Assembly (NCBI GenBank): GCA_930367215.1
Contig: OV884056.1
Coordinates: 251,809,127 to 251,873,126, forward strand
Reading direction: 5' to 3'
Length of the DNA: 64,000 bases
Origin: Pollenia angustigena
Taxonomy: Eukaryota; Arthropoda; Insecta; Diptera; Polleniidae
Below, piece after piece: positions 47,207 to 59,774 of this stretch (the stretch's first letter is position 1; the number at the start of each line of letters is the position of its first letter). The translations under genes and the position numbers were made by a program. Under the pieces are notes generated by a model. The model saw only the letters and a list, made by a program, of their open reading frames with translations. It ran no database searches and was not told where the DNA came from.

Positions 47207-49114
47207 AATGTTATCGAAAACAAATAAATCCCTTTCGAAACCGCAACTCTGTATTACGAACAATTACTTTTCACAAATGTTCCCATTTGTTTGTAAATAC
47301 AACTCTGCTACAGTTTTAATTAATTATTCGAACTTGCAAATTACTTAATTCGAATCGAAATACGTGGTATCCCTCCTGTATTACAAATTCGATTGATATA
47401 TTTTATTTTTGCCCCAGGTTTTTTTAACGTGGTACACTGAGGAAAATTTCTTTGAGGTTATGTCATTATTTTTTATCTAAGTATGAAATTTTTATAAACT
47501 GTTATTTTTTGAATTTTTTTTCTTTTTATTTCGCACAAAATAAACAATCATTATTTATTACTCTTAATCCTGAAATTTAATTTGAATTTGAAACTCGTTA
47601 TTGTATGTATCTCTAGTTGGAATTCAAAAATAATTTCTTTCGAATGGAATTATAAAGTAATTCCCGCGGCATTCTGTATTGATCGAAATTCTAATAGAAT
47701 TTAAATGTATATTTTTTTTTACTAATATTAAGATCTGAAATGAAATTTCTTTGTATTCTTTTATGACATAAATGTTTTATACATATATATTAAATAACTT
47801 TACCCGATAACTTGCGGTTTAAAGGGAAATATGAAAAACAATAATTAAAAAAAAAACATACACACAATATAAAATATTGAACTTAAACATTTAGAGCATA
47901 TTAGAACACAAATAGAGACTTTGAGGTCTAAACCATTATCCTGAAAAAAAACAAATCAAATATAATTTTTATAAAATATTTTTAAAAAACACATTTTAAG
48001 AAAGCAAAAAAAAGCTGCAGGCATAATTATAAACATACTGAAAATAAAAATTATAATTTTTTATATTGAAATTAAAAAAAAAAAACAAAATTATTATTTT
48101 ATAAATTTAAATTGATGAAAAATAAAAAAACACTTAAAACATACTGGTAAACATATATGTAAACTCTATAGGAGCAGCTATCTTGATAAAAATAATAAAA
48201 GTTTTTCAAATATAATTTAAGTTTTAAAGTTGAAGTTTTTTAAAAAAATTGTTTGTGATCTTTTTAAGTGACAAAAAAAATTATTACTTCTGTTAATAGT
48301 TTTAAGTTTTCTTTACATGTTTCTAAATATTTTGGATTTTTTTTTAATAACTTTTTAAATTTCTAGAAACTATTTTTTCTTATGACTTGAAGCGAACCAA
48401 AAAAAAAAAAAGGTTTTGCTTTTGAAATTTATTAAACACATAATCCCATTTTTAAAACGAACACTACATGCAACCATAATACCTTTGTTACACCCAATTC
48501 ACACTGTGAATAAAAAACCATGAATTTTTTTATTTACCTTTAAGAGTATCTTCTAAAAACCTCTTGCCTTTTGAATAGTGCATATACAATTTATACCACG
48601 ATTTTTAAGCACTAGTTGCTTTTTTTTATTAAAACCTTGTTTGCACTCTGAAAGTATAAAAAATTAAACATAATAACAAGAACGAAAATGTATTTAATGA
48701 GGAATAAAAAAACATGGATAACAGAAATCGTGATGTGTTTTCTACCCCTCTTTTTTCTCTTCCGCCCCTCGTTTACCAAAAAAAGATGTCATGATGTTTA
48801 ATAATGATTTAAAATCACCGTGTGAACTGGGTATAAAACTACGACATATGGCCAATTTATTTAAATTTGAAACTAACTTCTAAAGACTTTAGGTGATGAG
48901 TTTTTTGAAGGGTTGATTTTTAAACGTATAATCGATAAATCTTCATTGTTTAATATTTTGTACACTTTTCAGTGCGTACACTACTTTATTTTTTAAGAAA
49001 AACTTGTAGAAAGATAATAAAACATAATCAGCCTCAATACGGTTCTCGAACACAACTTGTGTGTTACTTTAATCTATTACAAAAAACGACTTAACCGTTA
49101 CCAGATCGAGAACC
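47207..49114. other. gene-free AT-rich DNA
   Basis: No coding signal or clear repeat except a small inverted pair ACGGTTCTCGA/TCGAGAACCGT at 49039-49116, a possible 78-bp decayed MITE adjacent to the next element. Confidence 0.4.
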
Positions 49115-49299
49115 GTTCTGAAAATCACGTGATTTCAAATCACATGTGCCTTTTAAAATCACTCGTTTGAAATTTTAGTGTGATTTTCAATGACCGAAAG
49201 CACAGCGAGAACACAAAAACGGTGTGATTTTCCGAACACCAAAAAATCACACGTATGATTTTAAAAGCACGTGATTTTAAATCACGTAATTTTCAGAAC
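49115..49299. mobile_element. CACGTG-rich palindromic MITE, copy 3 (best preserved)
   Basis: GTTCTGAAAATCACGTGATT then TCAAATCAC is inverted at the right with two mismatches in 29. Internal CACAAAAACGG and AATCACACGTATGATTTT are shared with the copies at 5852 and 43863. Confidence 0.85.
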
Positions 49300-50098
49300 A
49301 GGCCGGTATATACATATATTTAATATTTGTTTCTTTTGCGAAAAAAACATAAAATTAATGTCAGCAAATGTCAAATCACTGACCAATTTAACTGTCTACG
49401 AAATTAGCAAGAGAGCAGAAAAGACAGTTAAAAAAGTGTGTATGTTTTAGTAAAAAAGTAAGCTTGTATTGCTGTCATCATGACAGTACCGTCAAGTGTA
49501 AACGCCATGTTAGGGAAACGATCAATTGTTCAAGGTGCGACGATAAGACAGTTTTCTTTTGTGTTGGAAATGGACCAAATCGATTCATTTACTTACAAAG
49601 AACCCATTAAAAGGCCATCAATAAACAATGCACACATTTCTCAACCGTTGTGCAGGGAATACGGTCACCATGCGATAATGAACTAAAGGCTATTGTCTAC
49701 AGATAAGTTGTGGAACTTATGCATTCTTTACTTTTCATTGTCGCATTGCAACACTACTGCATTTATAAAATCAGACAAGGCCAACATCGCGTACGGAACT
49801 TTGCCTAAGCTTTTTAACGGTTTCCAAAAGGTGATGTGTAACAAATTTTCTTGGTGGTCCGCGAATATGATAAAAATCAACTTCTTAAATTTTTTAATAA
49901 ATTTAAAGAAAAGTAAATTTTTTTGTTTTATTCAAAAGGTGCTTGTGACCCTTCCGAAATTTAATTTAATTCGCATAAATTTTTGTTGTCGTTTGAATTT
50001 GTTAAAAATAACGGAAATGAAGATCTTTTATATTTTTCAACCATTTAAAAGTCTTTTGCTGAGAGTAGTGGTTACGTTTATTTTTTTTATTATATAAT

Positions 50099-51015
50099 CA
50101 CCCTTATTCTATTTGGCGTCGTCAACAGTAAAAAAACGCCGTTTTTTATGTTTTGTTTCAATTTCGTATTCCCGTTGGCAATATTGCCTTATTTCGATGA
50201 CTGTTAACATATGTTTGGTATTTTCTAAGCAAAATTGGCGTTGCTGTTGCCTTTAATTGCCTTTGATTTTGTCGTCGGCATTTTTAGTGTTGTCTTGTGC
50301 TGTTTTGTGTCGTGTTTTAAAAATTTTACGTTATGGTTGGCTGCAATTTTGATTTCTACTGCGCTTTTGATATTTTTCTACATTTGTGTTGTGTTTTGAT
50401 ATCATTTTTGTGGAAATAATTGAAAAAATTAAAATAACAACTTAGTGCCAGTTCGAGAATCTAGTGGAAGAGCATGTAAAAAATTCATCACTATCCGGAG
50501 GATTTTGCAGGGTCTCTTTTCCTAATAAATTAAATATCCTTTGCGATTAAAGTTTTGATGTGGGTTCCGTCCACACAGCCAATTACACCTGGAAATGATG
50601 CTTTTCAAAGAAATGCAACTTTAATTTATCCATTGTGTACAAAGTTCTCTCTCAATGACTTCCAGAGTCTCAGACAAAATTTTTTAAAAAGTGGCTGGGA
50701 CAGTCCAAAGTTGAAATTATTTCCAACGCTGAGCTGGTACGATCCCTGGGCCAAAAAACGCAATGTTGCTGCAAATAAATTGTTTATGAAACAGTTTTTT
50801 TTCTTATAAAAAAAACAGTAAACAAAATGAATCAGCTGATTTTAATATCAGAGATGTTTACTGTTTTTTATTAACATTATCGATAAATAGTCAACGGCGT
50901 CATAGTACTCTTACAAAATACCAATATAACATAGAAATGATGTTGTCTTTGATAAGAATTGCTGTTGCCTTAAAATTGCCGTTGTTATTGCCGACGCCAA
51001 ATAGAATACGGGTGA
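50099..51015. mobile_element. Harbinger-derived non-autonomous element
   Basis: Inverted ends TCACCCTTATTCTATTTGGC and its counterpart (one mismatch, GCCAAATAGAATACGGGTGA), continuing GTCG. The interior holds a Harbinger transposase remnant on the minus strand. About 917 bp. Confidence 0.75.
50530..50610 (-). pseudogene. PIF/Harbinger transposase remnant (DDE core)
   Basis: The minus strand reads KASFPGVIGCVDGTHIKTLI then AKDI and a stop. GVIGCVDGTHI is the hallmark of the first catalytic Asp region of Harbinger (HARBI1-like) nucleases. Only this short block is left; the plus-strand open frame covering it is antisense noise. Confidence 0.75.
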
Positions 51016-52164
51016 ATATTTATTTTCTTGATCTTTACTTAGTGCTGGTTCACACCCTTCAAGTTTAAGCCGTCAAGTCTTAAGCTTCTGGGAGAAAAGG
51101 GTAAAAGGAATGCAATTTCTTTTCCTCTTTCTCTTAAAACCTCATGACTTACACAAAATAATAGAAAAAATCGATAAATATTAACCAAGCCCGTTTTTAA
51201 TACGTCGCACAAAAATACCGATAGGTATATAAGATCACGGATTATGCTTATTTCATAACCAAAATATGATCAGGGGCTTTTTTTTAGAAAAATTTATTTC
51301 TTGAGAAGTCCATAAATGCAAAACTGTAGCGAATATTTGGCTTGGAACCAGTTTTTTAGACTGAATATGAAAAAAAAATATAATAATTTGTCCCAAATTC
51401 CAAGGGTCTAGATTTTGAAAAACTGAAATTCAACCTCAAAAGTTTTTACTTTGACTCCAGTACTTTATTTTTTCTTCTATTAACATTATATCAATAAATA
51501 TCCTTTTTTACATTATTTTTTTTTAATTAAAAACAAATAAACATTAAACCAAATACAACTTTTATTTTATTTAACCATTAATAATTTTTATTAGTATTTT
51601 GTGATCGAAAAGCTTAAACAGAAAACACACAAAAGTGATAGATTTTAAAAACCACATAAAACTATAATATGAAATAAATACTTACGAAAATAAAAATTAA
51701 TAAATAGTTTAATATAAACAATTATATATAAAATAATTAACTACAAACTAAATAACTATTATAAAAATAAATAACTGAAACTATTAAAAAAAAAAATTCT
51801 ACAAAAAATTTATAAAATATTTCTTATTTATAAAAATTAAAAACGGCTAAAAATTATAAAACTATTAATGTTGAATAAAATTAATCGAAAACTAAAGAAA
51901 AATATTTAATAAAAATAATTGAAATCAATATTCTTGTGTTTTTCTTTAAAAAAAAAAATCATATTTTTAACGATTTTTCTCGATATTTTCAACACTGACG
52001 AAGTTTGTACCGAAATTGAAAAAATTTACGGATTATGGTTGAGATATCGGTATTTTCTAGATTTTCTTTATACCGAAGAAGTTGCAGTCATCCTTAAGGG
52101 GCAAATAAATGACACAAGCAGTTTTGTCGTTATCAACCTGTTCAGTGAACATTAAAAATAATCA
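51016..52164. other. gene-free AT-rich DNA
   Basis: No gene or clear transposon end recognised; very A/T-rich, particularly 51470-51960. Confidence 0.4.
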
Positions 52165-53166
52165 GGGGCCTAATTACTAGTGCTGGGATACTATCGATAT
52201 TTTCAACCATCGATACTTATGGATAGTTCAGATTTCACTGTCGATATAACTATCGACTGAATGTTCGTACTTGTGCAGGAAAACTTTAATTATTTTGAAT
52301 AAGGCTACAGTTCGTTGTTTTTATCACTTTATTGAATGTATATGACTTATTTATATACGCACGTTATTTTAGATGGCAGTTTTTTAAAAATTGATAAGTA
52401 CCTTTCTGAAGGAACCAAAGTAACAGGGACTATAAGATATTCCATTGCAACTTTAAAAATGTTTCTAAATTCTAAACCCAAAAAGGTAATCAATCTAGCG
52501 GACTTATCCTCTAATGGTCGTTCATTGTTTTGTCTTATGCTTGCAATTGCATTTGGATTTTCATTTTTTTTACAACATTACAAAAATATTTTCCATTTCA
52601 GTACCTTTATAAACATGTAAAAATTTCGACTTAAAGTCCTTTAATTAGCAGTAAAAAGCACTACTAAGCAATCCATACCACTTGCCATTCTTGTTGTTTG
52701 TATTCATTACTGTAATTCAGCGCGAATTAATAATAGCAAGTAAAAATTTGCGGCAAAAACTGTGTGTGTATAGCTGCTGTAACATGTCTTCATAGCTGCA
52801 TTTTAAATAATAATAATATCGATATTGATATTTTTCCTATCGCTATTTTCGATATTTTAAGACTATCGACTATTACTATTACCGCATTCGATATCGAGTA
52901 AGCTATCGTATCAAGTAAACTATCGTATTTTTCTGCATACGATAGACTACGATATCGAGCAAATTTTTTTATTTTGGTATCATGGCTCTCGATATCAAAT
53001 GAAATGTATCGTAATTTGAGATGCTATCATTCGATATCGAGTAACCAAAGACATTTAATCTCTCGAGTTTTCATTCAATACGTCAGTGTCTATCGTATGC
53101 AGCCAAATACGATAGTTAACTCCCTACGATAGCTTACTCGATATCGAATGCGGTAATTAGACCCCT
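52165..53166. mobile_element. GGGGCCTAATTACCGCATTC element, split by insertion
   Basis: The right end is CGATATCGAATGCGGTAATTAG then ACCCC; its inverse is found as GGGGCCTAATTAC at 52165-52177 and, after an insertion, ATTACCGCATTCGATATCGA from about 52872. Both halves continue with GTAAGCTATCGTA inverted. It is rich in GATATCGA palindromes. Confidence 0.75.
52180..52868. mobile_element. TATCGAT-rich element inserted in the 52165-53166 element
   Basis: Interrupts the left TIR of its host. Host sequence CTAATTAC precedes it and CTATTAC follows, consistent with a decayed 8-bp duplication. The body is homologous to 42386-43092 over about 690 bp. A 94-residue open frame (52336-52620) inside is not conserved as an open frame in the other copy. 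Confidence 0.65.
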
Positions 53167-53232
53167 GGGGCGAAATTACAAAACAATTTTAATGGGAATT
53201 TCGATTGATATCGAATGCAGCAATATGGCCCC
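53167..53232. mobile_element. palindromic mini-MITE, copy 3 (shortened)
   Basis: Starts GGGGCGAAATTACAAAACAA and ends TATCGAATGCAGCAATATGG then CCCC; the right half matches 41774-41864. It abuts the preceding element directly. Confidence 0.7.
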
Positions 53233-54451
53233 TGTCCTGTTATAAAAATCACATACATATCGTACACCTAGTTCAAAAGTGACACAAATCAAAAAGCATA
53301 TTGAAGCATTTTTAATGTGACATTCATAAATTACAGCAAATACAACCAATATGACACAATATGACACAATATAACACTTTGTGAATTGCCTCATTATTTT
53401 GTTATAATAAAAAAGTACTAATGTTTTCTTTTTTGGAAAGGAATGCATAGCTACACTTATGATGGACGATATAATTTTTTTCATCTTTTCATTTTAAATT
53501 ATTTTATACCATAGCTTCGCTAACTTTTTCAAAATGTATAGCTTCTTTCTAGGGTTTTTTCATGCGGGATCCCGGGAAATAAAAAATTCCTCATAGTTTA
53601 AGAAAACAGCTATTTATACTTTGAAATTTAGTTTTATATTCTCTTAAAATAAGCATCTGTGGATGGGTTGTCGATTAGATCAATTACAAGAAGTGAGTAC
53701 ATACGTAAATCAATGTCTCCTGATGCAATAAATCTACTTAAAGCAGAATAGGCAGTGCAACAGTTGATAATTAATAAATTTAGTGAAGTGAAAAGTTAAT
53801 AAAGAACATTAATTCAAAATAAGATGCAGGTAGTAAAGTTTAATTGTCCATGGAAAAGTCTTAAAAATAGCAGATACCTTGACATATAGCTCCTTTATTG
53901 CAACATAGTCATATCTACAAAAACAAATGAACTTGGCAAAATGCGATTAAAGTTTTCAAAATGTACCGATTTAAAGATATATTTTGCTATAACTTCGGTG
54001 CAGTTTGAGATAAAATACGAGAAGGCATGAAGGAACTCTTTGCTTAAATAACTTACAATTTTAGATTTTTTGAGATATGACTATGTTGCAATGAAGGAGC
54101 GATATGTTTACTAGGTGATAAACACAAATTTTTTTCAATTTGTGTTGGTGTATATCAGAGAATAGCTTTTTGCAATTGAAAAAAAATCGCATTTAATTAA
54201 CGACAACAAATACACACGCTTACGGTCATACAGTCAAACTCGCGCAACCGCAAATATTCGCTGCTGGTTTGCAGTCATTCAAATAACGCACATCGTGCTT
54301 TGTTATTTATACAATCGTTACCTTCGTTTTTTTTTATACAGATTCTAAGTGTTCTGAGCGCAAATGATTGTTTGGTAAAGAAACAAAAAATACAAACGAA
54401 AGAGCCAGAAATGAAACAATCATTACTCATGTATTTATTCAGCATTAACTA
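53233..54451. other. gene-free AT-rich DNA
   Basis: No coding support. An inverted pair CTCCTTTATTGCAACATAGTC/GACTATGTTGCAATGAAGGAG (about 53890 and 54090) bounds a possible 220-bp decayed MITE. GCGGGATCCCGGGAAAT occurs at 53565 and again at 56931. Confidence 0.45.
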
Positions 54452-54896
54452 CCCTGAAGGAAACCTGGGTGCAAGTGTCTCCAAGTCACCAGTTTTGTCG
54501 ACTATGTTGGTGACATTGTTAACGAAGTGTCTACACACAATACATTTGCCACTATAATTGGCTTTAATACGAAAAAGATTTTATCAAGGAATTGTACAAT
54601 TCCTATAAAAGTTAAAGAAATAATAAAAAAAAGATTGTTATGATTTCGTATTCCTACAAAAAGTGTAGACTACTTTTACTAAAATTTACTAGTGATTCTC
54701 TGGTTCCAATGTCTACATATGTTCCCAAAGGAACTACCTAGTCAGTAGTACAAACGTCAGTAGTAGATTTCCAATGACACGCACATGTTAAATGTCTATT
54801 GTAAATAACATTGCCTGGGGTATAATAAGTCACTAGTACTGGTGATTGTGTCAATAGTGAATCAGTACATATTCACTAGTGACATTTCCTGCAGGG
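54452..54896. mobile_element. 445-bp element with CCCTG ends and TA duplication
   Basis: CCCTGAAGGAAA at left, TTTCCTGCAGGG at right, flanked by TA (54450-54451 and 54897-54898). The interior has many CACTAGTG/CAGTAGT-type phrases. It resembles in termini the CCCTGC element immediately downstream. Confidence 0.65.
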
Positions 54897-55004
54897 TATG
54901 TAGTACAAGAAAAAAAAAATTTAAATGAAACTAAACACACATACTTATGTAGGTACACACAATTTCCATAGAAACAAAAAGTACAGTAGTAGTAGTAGTA
55001 GGTA

Positions 55005-55430
55005 CCCTGCAAATAAAATTGGACCACCTGACCCATTTTGATAAAATGGACTACTCCATGGACTAGTCCGATGTAATGCAAGCATGGACCATGCCATTGT
55101 TAAAAAGTGTTTGTAGTGAGACGACATGTCTTCGTTTTTTAACGACATGCTTTCGTGTTTAAACGACTTCAAAACTAATCCTCTTGAGTATACCATGGAG
55201 TAGTTTTAAAACTACTCCTTACTGGTCCAAAGGTGGGTTATATACCATGGAGTAGTTTTAAAACTACTCCTTAGTGGTCCAAAGGTGGGTTATATGGTCC
55301 TCTCCTAGGACATCGTAATGTTAAATAGACCAGGTTTTTTCCATACGTTTGGGTTACTTGTGGACTAGTCCTGGTCCCTTGTGGACTACTCTTTACACGC
55401 GTGTTTGGACTGGTCCTATTATTTGCAGGG
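55005..55430 (+). mobile_element. 426-bp CCCTGCAAATA MITE, left copy of a palindromic pair
   Basis: Starts CCCTGCAAATAAAATTGG and ends CCTATTATTTGCAGGG, so it has its own TIRs. It contains two direct copies of a 52-bp unit (about 55191-55292) with the perfect 22-bp palindrome centred on TAGTTTTAAAACTA. Preceded by TA. Confidence 0.9.
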
Positions 55431-55435
55431 TACAA

Positions 55436-55861
55436 CCCTGCAAATAATAGGACCAGTCCAAACACGCGTGTAAAGAGTAGTCCACAAGGGACCAGGACTA
55501 GTCCACAAGTAACCCAAACGTATGGAAAAAACCTGGTCTATTTAACATTACGATGTCCTAGGAGAGGACCATATAACCCACCTTTGGACCACTAAGGAGT
55601 AGTTTTAAAACTACTCCATGGTATATAACCCACCTTTGGACCAGTAAGGAGTAGTTTTAAAACTACTCCATGGTATACTCAAGAGGATTAGTTTTGAAGT
55701 CGTTTAAACACGAAAGCATGTCGTTAAAAAACGAAGACATGTCGTCTCACTACAAACAATTTTTAACAATGGCATGGTCCATGCTTGCATTACATCGGAC
55801 TAGTCCATGGAGTAGTCCATTTTATCAAAATGGGTCAGGTGGTCCAATTTTATTTGCAGGG
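55436..55861 (-). mobile_element. 426-bp CCCTGCAAATA MITE, right copy, inverted
   Basis: The exact-length reverse complement of 55005-55430 with only a handful of differences; the two are separated by five bases (TACAA at 55431-55435). Together they form an 857-bp near-perfect palindrome. Open frames on both strands inside are mirror images of each other and not genes. Confidence 0.9.
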
Positions 55862-58221
55862 AATGTATTTTTGTTATTGTTGTTTTTATTGTTGTTAATT
55901 TTGAAAAAGCGTCTCATCGTTGTTTATTGTTTTTGTTGTTAATGTAAACAAAAGTATAGAGAATGTGCTCTTTTGAATTTACTCAGTTGTGTTATATTGC
56001 GTGAGCAACAAAAATGCAAATAAAGCACTTTCAATAAAAAACGAATAAATGAAAATATCAAATGTGTACGAAAGGAAAAAAAAATTACCAACGTTGAACT
56101 TTGTTTTGCATGTATAGAGTTATTGTAAATTTTAGCGTATGAATAAATGCACAAAAATAGTGAGTTTTGAGGTTCTCTGGTGTATATACCCTTGAAGTGC
56201 GGGGAAACTGAAATAAAAAAAAATTTGGAAACTCGTGTAAGATTCTACAACATACAATTTGAAAAACACATTGTCCTAAAGATTACAGATCGACCTAATG
56301 AAATGAAAAGGTTTGTAAGAGGTTGATGCTATTTTTGCATGAACCTTGACATACATTTGACTGATATAGACGTTGTTTATATAAAAAAATGCTTCATATT
56401 GTGAATCAGAAGCCTTCTTCAACGGTGCACTTTTAACTATTTATCCAACCTCGGTAAAAAAATAAACGAAATATTTCGGAAACATGGTAATTAGTAAATA
56501 AAATAATCAATATACTTTTTGACGACTTACTAAGCGCTTTGAGTGTGTCAGAAAGTTATTTTCTAAGCCGTTAAAAAATGTTAATATATTTATTTAAAAT
56601 ATTTTATCTATTTTATGGATTAACTTTTTGATCTCATATCTTGAGTACCTTAATTTGTGTTTGTTTTTATTATTGTTTTATGAATTAAATTGTTATGTTT
56701 ATCTTAATTTTTTATCTTGTATCTAGAGCATAATAAAAATACGGAATTTACATATAAAACCGTAAGGTAATAATAATTCAAATTCCTCTTTTAATCTTCA
56801 TTTAATTTTGTAGTATTTAAGGATTTCGTTTACTTACTTTGTAAACAAGTTACCTTACGTTTTTTTAAAAAATTTTTTTTTCATTATTTAAAAACAAATT
56901 TACTGTGTATTATTTATATGGAGCGGGATCCCGGGAAATTCAAAAAAATTTCCCGCTTTCCCGGGAATCGAAAAACTCCGGGGAAAAAAAACTCTACTTC
57001 TTTTACTCATTATTTATAAGCTTTCTTCTATAACTACTTCTAAAACTACTTTTTTTTCTGGATGTATGTAGGTAAAAAATAATGACTTAGGCAGACTTCA
57101 TAAACGCAGTATTGCAATGCAACACTAGATGTAATAGCTTCATAAACTCCACAACTTTTCTGTATACATACAATGCTTTGAGTTCATTATAGCATGGTAA
57201 CAGTATTCACTGCACAACGGTTGCGAAACTTGTTCATTGTTTTTATTTGTAATGCCTTTTTAATGCATTTGTTTTTTGTGATGTTTTGCAATACTGCGTT
57301 TATGAGATCAGCCTTAATTTTGAATGCGTTCATTGTGGAACATACTACCTTGTAAAATGCATTGCTTCATTCAGTATAATTGTAAGTAGTGCTTTTAACT
57401 TTTTCTGATTACTCAACACATTATTTTGTAGGCGAAGTTTTTACTTTTACTGCTTTGAAGAAGTATTATTTTATTTAAAGAGAAAATTATTATTTTGTGC
57501 CGCATACGCCACTTTTCTTTCTTTATTTTTAAAAAGTGGTTTTTTGTGCTGGAAACGAAAACTTACTGTTTTGTACTGAGTTGTTGTTATTTTTTTTGCT
57601 TTTAATTTAACTTCTTTTTTTTCTTACGACAACGAAGCAAAGCAAGAATGAAATTTATTTTGTACGTTTTTGTATAAGGAATTTCCTGCGTGGCGTGTAC
57701 CCGTTCGCTTATATGAAGTAATTCAGACAGGGCCTGTTCTTTAAACGGAAAAGTTCACATAATCGAGAGAATATAAAATAAGTATTTCAAATCATTTTTA
57801 ATATGTGTACAAACATAACCTTTCTCAAGTTTTTATTTAAAATTAGTTTGTTAATAGAAATATAAATTTTTCTTATGGATTTTTTTATAAATTTCAATTT
57901 ATTGTTGTGCTTTTTACTTTAAATCATTTTCCTATTTCTTTTACTTAGAATAAGAATGTTTTTTATTGAAATTATTTACTTCATTTAGTATTTTATAATA
58001 CGTTTTAATAAATTCTTTATTTGTAATATTTAAAGCCAGTAGTTTCATATCATACTAATTTTGAATATACACCGAAATACGTTAATAACATGTTGTTATG
58101 AACCTTTGTTATTAGCAACCAACATGTTCAATTTCTTACTTGTACAGATACAAATTATAACAGTGACTAATGGCTGAATCAAAATGTTGATAAGTATTTT
58201 GGTAATGTCCGAACTAAGCAG
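55862..58221. other. gene-free AT-rich DNA
   Basis: No supportable gene. Includes GCGGGATCCCGGGAAAT with repeated TTTCCCG at 56931-56990 and a GTATATACCCTTGAAG phrase near 56181 that may be a Helentron-like end fragment. Confidence 0.4.
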
Positions 58222-58229
58222 CTGATAAC

Positions 58230-59766
58230 CAGGGTTACCGTTGGAAATTTTCGAAAAGGGTCACAAAAAGGGGATTTTCCAGAAAAAGGGGTCAAAAAAA
58301 GGGTATTTCAATAAAAAAAAGGGTCAAGTGTTTTAAAAGCAGTATTTCCCATTTTAATGAACATAATAAGATCAAGTTTTTTATAAGCAAACAAAAAAAT
58401 AATAAGGATGATATCGTTTATAAGTCTCGTAAACTGTGCAAACTGTGCATTCTTACACCCTCGTAAATGAACTGTCAAAAATTGTATGAGAATTCATTTA
58501 CACAAACTGCTTAAATTTGCCCAACAATTTTGACTCGTAAACTTGCGCTGTTCAATTGTGCATTTATACAGACAAATTTTTTTAATGCCTACCGCCGTTT
58601 TCAATGAAAACTTCAAGTGTAAATAAATCACAAACAATAAATTCTTGTAATAATATAAGCATATTAGTCTTTTGGCTTTCTTTATGCATGTTTAAAAACA
58701 AATATCATTTATAATTTACAAATTTCAAGTTTTTTATTATATTTTTAATTATTTTTTTTTAATATATTTTTTATTGACGTTTCTGATTGATATGACATTA
58801 ATTGTTTAAAAATACACAAAAATTAAAAAGGATCTTCATGAAACGAGTCTCGCAAGTTTACCCATTTGCACAAATGGTAATTTTAAGCAATATCATGAAG
58901 ACCCTTAATATTTCAGGTAGGAAGAGCTCAAAAAACTAATATTTTTTATGGAATGCTCTGTTTTAAACACCTGACAAAAAGTTTATTCTTTATCATTATA
59001 GCTAAATTTTTATACTTTTTATGTAATTTTCCGATTTAGCGATGTCAAATAAATGTTAGTGTTTGTTTTAAATTTTGCTATCGTTCGCGGATTGTAACCA
59101 TTTACTCGATTAAAGCCATTTTTTCCTGTAAGTGTCAGATTTTTTTAAAGCTTTTATGATTTTTAATAAATATAAGACTTTGCCATCATACCGCTTTTAC
59201 CAAATATTTGGGAATTTCCGCTAATTGAACAATTTTTACCTCTTGTTTTCATTCCTGTTAGGGCACTCTCAACACTGTCGATTCAAAAGGGGGCGAAAAG
59301 TTCAATACATTTTGCCATTATTAAGGGCGAATTCTTTTGAATAAAACATGCTACTCTTTAAGAGAGCAAAACACCAAATTGCATTTTTTTAATAAAATGT
59401 CAAATTTTTGTTTTAAAAAGAAACCACCGTAAAAAATAACAAATATTTATATGAGTTATGTTTGCTTTTAGGGAAATTGTACTTTATTATCAAAAATCAA
59501 GGAGAAGAAAGCATGGAATTGTAAGTTTATACTTTGAGTCTGTTCCATATCAAGCAATGTTTCTTTCGAAAACATTTGTTTAGCACTTCTGTTCCGCAGT
59601 GTTGACAAAAAACAAAATGTGAGAGCTATTTCGAAAAAGGGTCAAAAAGTGTCACAAAACAGGTGATAATGATACAAAAGTATAATTAAAAAAACGGGTC
59701 ATAAAAGGTATCAACACCGTCGAAAAACGGTCAAATTGATACTTTAGTATCACAACGGTAACGCTG
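58230..59766. mobile_element. 1.54-kb hAT element with perfect 8-bp duplication
   Basis: Left end CAGGGTTACCGTTG and right end CAACGGTAACGCTG, flanked by identical CTGATAAC at 58222-58229 and 59767-59774. Subterminal AAAGGGTCA repeats occur at both ends (58255-58330 and 59635-59710), likely binding sites. No transposase is present. A small inverted pair AAGGATCTTCATGA/TCATGAAGACCCTT (about 58829-58908) inside may be another mini-MITE. Confidence 0.9.
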
Positions 59767-59774
59767 CTGATAAC

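Noticed and set aside
49480..50097. Two consecutive open frames of 68 and 134 residues
   Set aside because: No motif, no splice consensus joining them, and the second is dominated by Phe/Leu/Lys from AT-rich DNA.
50555..50809. 84-residue plus-strand open frame
   Set aside because: Antisense to the Harbinger transposase remnant, which is the real signal.
52336..52620. 94-residue open frame in the TATCGAT-rich element
   Set aside because: The homologous element at 42386-43092 does not keep it open.
55271..55595. Two identical 64-residue open frames on opposite strands
   Set aside because: They are mirror images produced by the palindromic MITE pair and have no conserved features.
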